Positions 24,544 through 31,300 of a stretch of DNA of 33,192 nucleotides are shown here, piece by piece. The position numbers and the translations under genes were made by a program. Each line of letters starts with the position of its first letter. The first letter of the stretch is position 1. The notes beneath the pieces are model-generated. The model had not been told where the DNA came from and did no database searches. It worked only from the letters and a program-made list of their open reading frames with translations. This DNA comes from UBA4644 sp964541085 (GTDB lineage: Bacteria; Bacillota; Clostridia; Oscillospirales; Butyricicoccaceae): the NCBI GenBank assembly GCA_964541085.1, contig CAZIPA010000020.1:1-33192 (forward strand), given 5' to 3'.

Positions 24544-25803
24544 TCAGAAATTGCCGGTGCCGTCGTGCTCCAGCTGGTCACCCAGCAGCACCTTTACCGT
24601 GCTCAATGCCCCAGCGCGGCTGTAAGTCACCTTGACCCAGTCACCGGCGTGATATTTTTCCCGGGCAAGATAGGCTTCCTCCATGGTCTTGACCACGGTA
24701 TCGCCCAGCTGGGTAATCACATCTCCCGGTTTGAGTCCCGCCAGCGCAGCGCCGCTGCCGGCATCCACCGAGGAAATCAGAATGCCCCGGGGCAGATTCA
24801 GCCCGGCTGCCGCCTGAGTGATCTCGGTGCCCTCAATGCCCAGCACAGGCCGTCCGGCCACCTGTCCGTTCTGGATCAGGGCGGAGGCGATGGAACGGGC
24901 ATCATTGATGGCGATGACGAAATCCTGCTTGTCTCTGCCGTGAATGCTGATCCAGCAGGCGTTGATGCCGATGACCTCGCCCCGCTCGTTGAGCAGTGCG
25001 CCGCCGCTATTTCCCGCATCCAGTGCCGCATCGGTTTGCAGCAGATCCAACAGCACGCCGGAAACCAGCAGGTTCCGGTTTACCCCAGAGACAATGCCAA
25101 AGGTGACAGAGCCCGGTGTTTCTCCGGCATCCGCACCCATGGCAATGGCGGCCTGTCCGGTCTCCACCGCATCAGAGTTGCCCACCTTCAGGGCCGTGAG
25201 GCCGTGGGCGTTGATCTTCAGCACTGCCAGACCGGAGCATTCGTCACTGCCCATGATAAAGGCGGCATAGGATTTTCCGTTGCTGAGAGTCACATGAATG
25301 CTGTCGCAGCCCTCCAGAAAGCCGCTGCCCGTGAGGATATAGCCGTTTTCCGACAGCACAACGCCGCTGCCGGTGCGGTCTTCCTCGTCCTCGGCATAAT
25401 TTTCCGCCAGAATCCCCACCACAAAGGGGCGGGCATTTTTGACGGCTTTGGAAACATCGGTAACATAAATGCCGGTGTCTTCATCGGCCAGCGCCTGCGT
25501 CTGCCGCACCTCAGTCTGCGAAGGCTGCGACTCCTTCCGATTGGCGGAAAGGGCGGTCTGGTTCAGCTGGCCGGTGGTAGTGCCGGGGGTGGTGTCTCCC
25601 GTGCTGAGAGAGGAATAGACCGCGCTGCGCCAGACCAGACTGATGCCCACGATTACCGTGCTGAACAGCAGAAATACGCCGGCAAGCATGACCATGCCCT
25701 GGCGAAAGCGGATGCGCCGCAGCTTTTCCAGCTGAATCTCATCATAGGTTTTATAGGGAAACGGCTCTTCATAAAGCGGTTCCTGATGTTCATTCTGCTC
25801 CAT
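24544..25803 (-). CDS. HtrA/DegP-like membrane-anchored protein, catalytically degenerate
   Basis: A 419-residue protein with a cytoplasmic N-terminus, one transmembrane helix (about 36-58), a chymotrypsin-like domain (about 115-310) and a C-terminal PDZ domain (about 318-410, GILISSVDAGSGAALAGLKPGDVI). The serine motif DAGNSGGAL is intact (S266). The segment that normally reads TNxHV is TGSGFL, so the catalytic His position is Gly161, and the Asp of the usual TDLAVLK is Gly191 (SGLAVLK). It is therefore probably not a working serine protease, but could still bind peptides through the PDZ domain. AAAGGAG precedes the ATG. It is the third gene of a two-component operon. Confidence 0.9.
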   Translation of the reverse strand: MEQNEHQEPLYEEPFPYKTYDEIQLEKLRRIRFRQGMVMLAGVFLLFSTVIVGISLVWRSAVYSSLSTGDTTPGTTTGQLNQTALSANRKESQPSQTEVRQTQALADEDTGIYVTDVSKAVKNARPFVVGILAENYAEDEEDRTGSGVVLSENGYILTGSGFLEGCDSIHVTLSNGKSYAAFIMGSDECSGLAVLKINAHGLTALKVGNSDAVETGQAAIAMGADAGETPGSVTFGIVSGVNRNLLVSGVLLDLLQTDAALDAGNSGGALLNERGEVIGINACWISIHGRDKQDFVIAINDARSIASALIQNGQVAGRPVLGIEGTEITQAAAGLNLPRGILISSVDAGSGAALAGLKPGDVITQLGDTVVKTMEEAYLAREKYHAGDWVKVTYSRAGALSTVKVLLGDQLEHDGTGNF

Positions 25804-25818
25804 GATGCGCTCCTTTGC

Positions 25819-27249
25819 TCAACGATTCAGCGGAACGGTAAAGCAGAACTCCGTTCTGCCGTCGCCGCTGCGAACATAAATATCTCCGCCGTGCCGCTGG
25901 ATCACCGTCCGTGTGATGTACAGGCCCAGACCGGAGCCGGTGCTGTTGCGGTTGCGGGAGGTATCGCCCTTATAAAATCGGTCGAAGATGTGCTTTTGCT
26001 TTTCCTTGGGAATATCGCTGCCGGTGTTGACAATGTTGAATTGCAGCTTGCCGGTTTTTTCCTCCAGATAGATGGTGATGCTGCCGTCCTCCGGCGTAAA
26101 CTTCACCGCATTGTCTACCAGATTATAGACCGCCTGAAAAAAGCTGTCGTGCTCTGCCTTGATGGGCAGACTTTCGGGGATGTCCAGCTCCAGCTGGATG
26201 CGCTTGCTCTTCAGCTGCTGCTCAAAGCCGATGATGATCCGGCGCACCATTTCGCTGGAATCAAAGACGGTTTTGTCCTCGCCGCCGCTTTCCAGTCGGG
26301 ACATGGTAAGCAGACTGTTGGCCAGACGGGACAGACGCTTGACCTCGTCGGAGATGATGCGCAGATAATATTCCTGCTTTTCCGGCTTGATGGTGCCGTC
26401 CAGAATGCCGTCCACAAAGCCCGCAATGGTGGTCATGGGTGTCCGCAGATCGTGGGAAACGCTGGCGATCAGGCTCCGGCGGGTTTCTTCGGTATTCTGC
26501 ATGGCATCGGCCATACGGTTGAAGGCGATGGTCATATCATAAAGCTCGTCCTGCCGCTTGGGCAGCTTGGCACGGGCGGTGAAATCTCCCTGCGCAAACT
26601 TTCTGGCGGCGGAAGCAATCTCCCGCAGCGGCCGCACGGTGCTGTGCGTTACCATGATGGTGGCCAGCAGCGTCAGCAGCAGCACAGCCAGCGTCATCAG
26701 AATGAACACCCGGGACAGGTTGAGAAACAGCTGCTCTGTGGATTGGGCCGGTACGCAGGTGAACACCGCGCCAGCGACTTCCCCGTTGACGCTGACGGTG
26801 CGGCCCATGACATAATTGGTATCGGACAGAAAGCCATAGAAATTGGAGCTCTGGGAATAGCTGCCATCCCGCAGCAGACTGCTCATGGCCTCCGGCGGGA
26901 TCCGCAGACCGTTGTCCAGCTGGCTGTAGCAGCCGTCCCGGGTGGCGATAAACAGCAGAAAGCCCTCTGCGTCGCCCACCAGCAGCGTACCGTCGCAGTC
27001 CTTGGCAATCATGTGCATGGAGACCCGGTAGCTGCTGTTGAATTTGTCCTTCCAGTCGGCGCTGTCCTCCAGTTCAAAATAGGTGGAGGTGCTCTGCACC
27101 GCCCGGTCGGACGCGTCGCTGAGCTGCACCTGCTTTTCTTCCATGGCGAAACGGTTCACCCGATAGACAAAGGTGCTGCCCAGAATGCCAAAGCCCAGAC
27201 AGATCACCAGCGCATAGATCACAAAGTTCCGAACAAACAGGCTGTTCAC
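25819..27249 (-). CDS. Sensor histidine kinase with HAMP domain
   Basis: A 476-residue membrane kinase. TM1 is at about 10-29 and TM2 at about 180-200, enclosing an extracytoplasmic sensor region of about 150 residues. HAMP (about 201-253) and HisKA follow, with the phospho-accepting H266 in SVSHDLRTPMTT. The HATPase domain has the N box NLVDNAVKFTPEDG and the G boxes STGSGLGLYITR. In the cell it would autophosphorylate on an envelope signal and phosphorylate the neighbouring regulator. The start is GTG at 27249 with GGGAGG 8 bases upstream. The gap to the HtrA-like gene is 15 bases. Confidence 0.93.
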   Translation of the reverse strand: MNSLFVRNFVIYALVICLGFGILGSTFVYRVNRFAMEEKQVQLSDASDRAVQSTSTYFELEDSADWKDKFNSSYRVSMHMIAKDCDGTLLVGDAEGFLLFIATRDGCYSQLDNGLRIPPEAMSSLLRDGSYSQSSNFYGFLSDTNYVMGRTVSVNGEVAGAVFTCVPAQSTEQLFLNLSRVFILMTLAVLLLTLLATIMVTHSTVRPLREIASAARKFAQGDFTARAKLPKRQDELYDMTIAFNRMADAMQNTEETRRSLIASVSHDLRTPMTTIAGFVDGILDGTIKPEKQEYYLRIISDEVKRLSRLANSLLTMSRLESGGEDKTVFDSSEMVRRIIIGFEQQLKSKRIQLELDIPESLPIKAEHDSFFQAVYNLVDNAVKFTPEDGSITIYLEEKTGKLQFNIVNTGSDIPKEKQKHIFDRFYKGDTSRNRNSTGSGLGLYITRTVIQRHGGDIYVRSGDGRTEFCFTVPLNR

Positions 27250-27273
27250 CGCAAAGCCTCCCTTTCTCCCGGA

Positions 27274-27981
27274 TTATTCCGAAAGTGTCTGATGGGTCGC
27301 GCCCTCCTGAAGCTCAAACTTGTAGCCTACGCCCCACACCGTGCTGATCTCCCACTGCTCGGAAACTCCTTGCAGCTTTTCCCGCAGACGCTTTACATGG
27401 ACATCCACCGTGCGGGTATCGCCGAAATAGTCAAAGCCCCACACATCGTCCAGCAGCTGTGCCCGGGTGAACACCCGGTTGGGAGAGCTGGCCAGAAAAT
27501 ACAGCAGCTCGATCTCTTTGGGCGGGATCTCCATTTTCTTGCCCCTGACGGTGATATTGTAGGATTGCTTGTCGATAATCAGATTGTCGAACACCAGCTT
27601 TTGCGCGCCGCCGCCCTTGTCCATCCGGCGCAGCACCGCACGCACACGGGCAATGACTTCCCGCATTTCAAAGGGCTTGGTGATATAATCATCCGCGCCC
27701 AGTTCCAGCAGCGTCACCTTGTCCAGCACCTCGCCCTTGGCCGTCAGCACGATCACCGGCGTTTTGGAAAAGGTGCGCAGCTCACGGATCATCTGGGTGC
27801 CGTCCATGACAGGCATCATCAGATCCAGCAGCACAAGATCGGGATGCACCCGCTTGAAGGTGCGCAAACCCTCTGCGCCGTCCTGCGCCATTTCGATATG
27901 ATAGCCCTCCTGCTCCAGATAAAGATGCAGCAGCTCACGAATATTGCTGTCGTCTTCCACGATCAGAATGGTTTTTTCCAT
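27274..27981 (-). CDS. OmpR/PhoB-type response regulator
   Basis: A 235-residue regulator. The receiver domain has the acidic pair E9/D10/D11, phospho-acceptor D53 (LVLLDLMMP), T80 (VIVLTAKG) and K102 (YITKPFE). The winged-helix effector domain (about 130-225) carries FTRAQLLDDVWGFDYFGDTRTVDVHVKRLREKL. It should bind DNA as a dimer, probably controlling this operon and envelope genes. GGAAGGAG precedes the ATG. It is first in the operon with the kinase and the HtrA-like gene, an arrangement typical of envelope-stress systems. Confidence 0.94.
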   Translation of the reverse strand: MEKTILIVEDDSNIRELLHLYLEQEGYHIEMAQDGAEGLRTFKRVHPDLVLLDLMMPVMDGTQMIRELRTFSKTPVIVLTAKGEVLDKVTLLELGADDYITKPFEMREVIARVRAVLRRMDKGGGAQKLVFDNLIIDKQSYNITVRGKKMEIPPKEIELLYFLASSPNRVFTRAQLLDDVWGFDYFGDTRTVDVHVKRLREKLQGVSEQWEISTVWGVGYKFELQEGATHQTLSE

Positions 27982-28028
27982 AAATATGCAGCTCCTTCCT
28001 TTGAAATCTGCGTTGCTTTCTGGTTCCT

Positions 28029-28057
28029 ATTATAAGCAAAAGCCCCGGCGATTGCAT
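28029..28057 (-). promoter_or_regulatory. Putative promoter of the two-component operon
   Basis: Minus strand: TATAAT (28034-28029) with ATGCAA (28057-28052) 17 bases upstream; the -35 is weak, so activation may be needed. Together with the aminotransferase promoter and leader this accounts for the 309-base gap between the two divergent genes. Confidence 0.5.
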
Positions 28058-28129
28058 CACCAAATTGTAAACAAGCGTTTCTTTCCCCACCATTTTCAAG
28101 CTTTCTTCCGATTTCCCGCCGGTTAGCTG

Positions 28130-28158
28130 TTGACAGACGGGCGTTTCTGTCATAAAAT
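28130..28158 (+). promoter_or_regulatory. Sigma-A promoter of the aminotransferase
   Basis: TTGACA (28130-28135), 17-base spacer, TAAAAT (28153-28158). The start codon lies about 130 bases downstream, leaving a long leader. Confidence 0.87.
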
Positions 28159-28164
28159 AAAAGT

Positions 28165-28290
28165 GCTGTGTTATGCTTGCTCCCATCCGGAGGGGCGCAC
28201 AGCTTCTGCGGGCAGACCGTGGTCTTTTCCGGTTGCCCCGGAACAATCGCTTCTGATCTGGAAAACACAATAATAGAGAGGTGCTTGCAA
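28165..28290 (+). other. Structured 5' leader of the aminotransferase
   Basis: About 125 untranslated bases. By eye it contains GCTGTG/CACAGC, CTCC-CATCC-GGAG and TTCCGG-TTGCC-CCGGAA hairpins. No T-box sequence, known riboswitch core or leader terminator was recognised. It may be only a stable 5' end. Confidence 0.4.
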
Positions 28291-29484
28291 ATGAAATTCT
28301 CCAGCAAGATCGAAAAATGCGGCCTTTCCCCCATGCGTAAGTTCCACCCCTATGCGGTGGCTGCCGAGGCTAAGGGCAAGAAGATCTATCATCTGAACAT
28401 CGGCCAGCCCGATGTGGAAACCCCCCAGCAGTTCTTTGACGCTGTCAAGAACTTCAGCCAGCCCGTTCTGGAGTATGCCGCTTCCCCCGGTATGCCCGTG
28501 CTCATTGATGCCATCCAGAAGTATTATGACAATCTGGATATGCACTTTGACAAGAGCGAGATCCTGATCACCACCGGCGGCTCCGAGGCTCTGTCCATCG
28601 TTTTGCAGTGCATTCTGGACGACGGCGATGAGATCCTGATCCCCGAGCCCTTCTATCCCAACTACAACACCATGGTCCGCACCTGCGGCGCTTCCATCCA
28701 TCCCATCCCCACCTGCCCTGAGGAAGGCTATCGCTATGCTGACCGGGCCAAGATCGAGGCTGAGATCAACGAGCATACCCGTGCCATCATGGTTACCAAC
28801 CCCGGCAACCCCACCGGCGTTGTGCTGACTCCCGAAGAGATGCGCATGATGTGCGACATCGCCAAGGAGCACAATCTGTTCATCATCGGCGACGAAGCTT
28901 ACCGTGAGTTCGTTTACGGCGGTGAGCCCCTGCAGTCCATGGGTCAGTTCGCTGACGCTGCTGACAATGTGGTTGTCATCGACACCGTTTCCAAGCGTTT
29001 CTCTGCCTGCGGTGCCCGTGTTGGCTGCATCCTGACCCGCAACCATGAACTGCTGGGCCATGCCATGAAGTATTGCCAGTGCCGTCTGTGCGTTGCCACG
29101 CTGGATCAGGTGGCTTCTGCCGCTCTGTACGATGTCGGCCCCGAGTACTTTGCCGCTGTCCGTGACGAGTACAAGCGCCGCCGTGACACCGTGGTTGCCA
29201 AGCTGAACGAGATCCCCGGCGTTGTGTTCGATTGCCCCAAGGGCGCCTTCTATCTGATGGCTGCTCTGCCCGTAGACGATGCCGACAACTTCCAGAAGTG
29301 GCTGCTGGAAGAGTTTGATGACAACGGCGACACCGTGATGTTCGCTCCCGGCGCGCCCATGTACGCCACTCCCGGCAAGGGCAAGAACGAGATCCGTATT
29401 GCCTATGTTCTGAAGCAGGACAAGCTGGAGCGTGCCATGGATCTGCTGGCTCTGGGCATCAAGAAGTACAACGAGACCCACTGA
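28291..29484 (+). CDS. PLP-dependent aspartate-type aminotransferase
   Basis: A 397-residue fold-type I aminotransferase of the AspB subgroup. LNIGQPDVETP opens it; TTGGSEALSIVL, NPGNPTG (170-176), D201 and Y204 (GDEAYREF), PLP lysine K235 (DTVSKRFSACGARVG) and RIAYV near the end follow. It most likely moves the amino group between aspartate or a similar amino acid and 2-oxoglutarate; exact donor specificity is not decidable. Codon choice is strongly biased toward C-ending codons, as in rpsA and icd, suggesting high expression. The ATG at 28291 has GAGAGGTG upstream. Longer readings start in the leader and lack support. Confidence 0.92.
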   Translation: MKFSSKIEKCGLSPMRKFHPYAVAAEAKGKKIYHLNIGQPDVETPQQFFDAVKNFSQPVLEYAASPGMPVLIDAIQKYYDNLDMHFDKSEILITTGGSEALSIVLQCILDDGDEILIPEPFYPNYNTMVRTCGASIHPIPTCPEEGYRYADRAKIEAEINEHTRAIMVTNPGNPTGVVLTPEEMRMMCDIAKEHNLFIIGDEAYREFVYGGEPLQSMGQFADAADNVVVIDTVSKRFSACGARVGCILTRNHELLGHAMKYCQCRLCVATLDQVASAALYDVGPEYFAAVRDEYKRRRDTVVAKLNEIPGVVFDCPKGAFYLMAALPVDDADNFQKWLLEEFDDNGDTVMFAPGAPMYATPGKGKNEIRIAYVLKQDKLERAMDLLALGIKKYNETH

Positions 29485-29589
29485 TTTTTCCTGAAAAGCG
29501 CAAGTGCCCGGCCTATGCTGTATGCTGATAAGACAGTAATTTGAAAGAATTACGAAATCGGCAACTGCAAACAGGATTGGACAACAAAC

Positions 29590-29629
29590 CAGGCGACATT
29601 CAACTTTGGTTGTGTGTCGCCTGTTTTTG
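29590..29629. terminator. Terminator at the left edge of the accessory island
   Basis: CAGGCGACA (29590-29598) pairs with TGTCGCCTG (29615-29623), with an inner CAAC/GTTG pairing, followed by TTTTT on the plus strand and preceded by an A-rich stretch. It lies about 105 bases after the aminotransferase stop and probably ends that transcript. The bases between 29485 and 29589 show no gene. Confidence 0.85.
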
Positions 29630-29641
29630 TGCGTTTCCGGG

Positions 29642-29671
29642 TTGATAAGCATATCAAAGCTATGCTACAAT
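29642..29671 (+). promoter_or_regulatory. Promoter of the accessory three-gene operon
   Basis: TTGATA (29642-29647), 18-base spacer, TACAAT (29666-29671). Confidence 0.65.
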
Positions 29672-29718
29672 GTGTGTACGCACCAGCACGGACGAAGATA
29701 TGGCTACTGGAAAAGGTA

Positions 29719-30003
29719 TTGTCCTGTGCGGTCAACATGGACAGCGGTTGCGTGAAGCTGAAATTCACCGATGGCAGTATGATTTTCATTCACTGCACTG
29801 CCGTGGAAAACGAAGTTGCCGACAATATGTATCAGCGGTCAGAGCTGGACTATCTGGTATGCAACGATCCGCTGGCGTATGCTGACCTTGTGCTGAACGG
29901 TGACCCGGAGGCGTATCTCAAGGCGGTTACTGAGTATAAAATTGTGGATATTATCAATCATCCCAATGGCCGGTCAACGGCATTGTATGAGTTGGAGGTG
30001 TAG
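29719..30003 (+). CDS. DUF6061-like small protein
   Basis: About 94 residues. The sequence reads LSCAVNMDSGCVKLKFTDGS, then CTAVENEVADNMYQRSELDYL and DPLAYADLVLNGDPEAYLKAVTEYK, which I recognise from small proteins of integrative elements in gut Firmicutes (DUF6061 type, from memory). Function unknown. The start is unclear: TTG at 29719 has GGAAAAGG almost touching it, the ATG at 29737 would cut the conserved beginning, and the position where homologues would start reads CTG, so the start codon may have decayed. It is visibly AT-richer than the core genes and precedes the HExxH gene by 3 bases. Confidence 0.65.
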   Translation: MSCAVNMDSGCVKLKFTDGSMIFIHCTAVENEVADNMYQRSELDYLVCNDPLAYADLVLNGDPEAYLKAVTEYKIVDIINHPNGRSTALYELEV

Positions 30004-30006
30004 TGG

Positions 30007-30786
30007 TTGGAAGTAACATTTATAAATCCCGGTGTTGACTATATGATTCAGCGAATCATAGACTTTCAGGCTGAAGATGAATCCGCTTTCTGGTCTGAAC
30101 CGTTATACCATTTCTATCCGCAGCTTGATAAAGCCTACGCTACAAGCTTGCCGTTTGCCGAAAGAAAAAACTATATCGAACGCACAATGCGAGCAGTTTA
30201 TAAGGAGTTGGAAGATACGATCAATGAAAAGGTGGCTTTATATGCTCGCCATTGGGACGCTTGCAAACCACAGATCACCGCCGCTTTGTCGGATGCTTTC
30301 GGCATGGATTGTGAGAATATGTTTAATGACATACAGTGCTATTTGAGTATCAATCCTGTTGAACCTCGCTTTTTGAAAGAGCACCGCTATGACACATTCT
30401 ATTTGAACAGTGCAAGAGGCGCAATCGGTGGTGGAATACATGAGATCATTCATTTTATTTGGTTTCATGTATGGAATCAATTATTCCAAGACAGCTACGA
30501 TGAATATGAACGCCCCTCGCTCAAATGGATTTTGAGTGAAATGGTAGTCGAGTCCATAATGAAGGATGAGCGGCTCAGCTCCATTAACCCCTATTTTCCA
30601 AGAGAGAACGGTGGGTGCATCTACCCCTATTTCTTTGATATGATAGTAGATGGCAAGCTGATTTTAGATACATTGGATGCTATGTATCAGAGCCAAAATA
30701 TCACAGATTTTATGCGGAATAGCTATGCTTACTGTAAAGAGCACGAAGCGGCGATCAGAGAGCATATCCAAAGGTCGGAGAGGTGA
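30007..30786 (+). CDS. Uncharacterised protein with HExxH zinc-protease motif
   Basis: A 259-residue protein of unknown function. The centre reads GAIGGGIHEIIHFIWFHVW: H145-E146-x-x-H149 is a zincin motif set in a hydrophobic helix. A helix about 29 residues on, WILSEMVVESIM, offers E178 or E182 as a third zinc ligand, as in gluzincins. The N-terminal half (DYMIQRIIDF, FWSEPLYHFYP) looks alpha-helical, and there is no signal peptide, so it would act in the cytoplasm. The start is TTG at 30007 with GGAGGTG 6 bases upstream. It lies between the DUF6061-like and MobC-like genes with gaps of 3-5 bases. Protease activity is inferred from the motif only. Confidence 0.8.
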   Translation: MEVTFINPGVDYMIQRIIDFQAEDESAFWSEPLYHFYPQLDKAYATSLPFAERKNYIERTMRAVYKELEDTINEKVALYARHWDACKPQITAALSDAFGMDCENMFNDIQCYLSINPVEPRFLKEHRYDTFYLNSARGAIGGGIHEIIHFIWFHVWNQLFQDSYDEYERPSLKWILSEMVVESIMKDERLSSINPYFPRENGGCIYPYFFDMIVDGKLILDTLDAMYQSQNITDFMRNSYAYCKEHEAAIREHIQRSER

Positions 30787-30791
30787 CACCT

Positions 30792-30995
30792 ATGCCAAAC
30801 ACCGCAAACCGCAAGCGACCGATACAGGTCAAATTTTTTGTAGATGAAAACGAGCTTGCTGCCATCAAGCAGCGAATGGCCCAGTTCGGAACGGACAATC
30901 TCAGCACCTATCTTCGCACTATGGCCATGGAGGGAATTTTCCCAACTGCCGGGGGTAAGGAAAGCACCAAACAGGAAAACTGCGAAAAAGCGTGA
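30792..30995 (+). CDS. Short MobC/ribbon-helix-helix-like protein, probably truncated
   Basis: A 67-residue protein. KRPIQVKFFVDENELAAIKQRMAQFGTDNLSTYLRTMAMEG resembles the N-terminal ribbon-helix-helix domain of MobC-type relaxosome accessory proteins of Firmicutes mobile elements. Those proteins usually continue for another 40-60 residues; here the reading ends after a short charged tail (TKQENCEKA), so it looks truncated. The ATG at 30792 has GGAGAGG 8 bases upstream; a GTG at 30783 overlaps the previous stop region and is less likely. No relaxase gene follows. It is the last gene of the accessory operon. Confidence 0.6.
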   Translation: MPNTANRKRPIQVKFFVDENELAAIKQRMAQFGTDNLSTYLRTMAMEGIFPTAGGKESTKQENCEKA

Positions 30996-31059
30996 TTGCC
31001 ATATCACGGCTTTCATAAAAAACAGCACCAACGGTGCGCAGCCGATTTCTCTGAAATTG

Positions 31060-31205
31060 TGAAAGGGTTTGGGAGCCGGGCAAGCTTCGCATGAGTGGGT
31101 ACCAACCTGCCCTGCTTGCTGAGTCCAACTGTGAGGCAGCAAGCAAAACGGATTTTTGCAAAAGAATTCCGTTTTGCGGTCTTACGAGCACCGGCCTATG
31201 GCCGG
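31060..31205. other. Palindrome-rich non-coding stretch, oriT-like
   Basis: No gene is visible between 30996 and 31300. This part holds GCTTGCTG (31114-31121) / CAGCAAGC (31137-31144), then GCAAAACGGA (31143-31152) / TCCGTTTTGC (31168-31177) with a TTTTGCAAAA palindrome in its loop, then CCGGCC-TAT-GGCCGG (31191-31205). Stacked inverted repeats just after a MobC-like gene are the usual look of a transfer origin. A nick site cannot be proved by eye. Confidence 0.5.
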
Positions 31206-31224
31206 GCATTTTTGACTGCAAAAG

Positions 31225-31268
31225 GCCCCGGACAGCCGACGATGCATCGGTATCCGGGGCATTTTTAT
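31225..31268. terminator. Bidirectional terminator downstream of icd
   Basis: GCCCCGGA (31225-31232) pairs with TCCGGGGC (31253-31260); ATTTTTA follows on the plus strand and CCTTTTG on the minus strand. The loop contains the palindrome CGATGCATCG. It lies 40 bases past the icd stop. Confidence 0.85.
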
Positions 31269-31300
31269 GCTTTTATGTGGGAAATGTGTCTTTCGTCAGA

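Noticed and set aside
24529..28035. A 1168-codon open frame on the plus strand
   Set aside because: It is antisense to the HtrA-like, kinase and regulator genes, which carry clear family motifs. The open frame is a by-product of GC-rich codon bias.
28159..28290. T-box or known riboswitch in the aminotransferase leader
   Set aside because: No T-box sequence, specifier stem or other familiar core was found, and there is no leader terminator.
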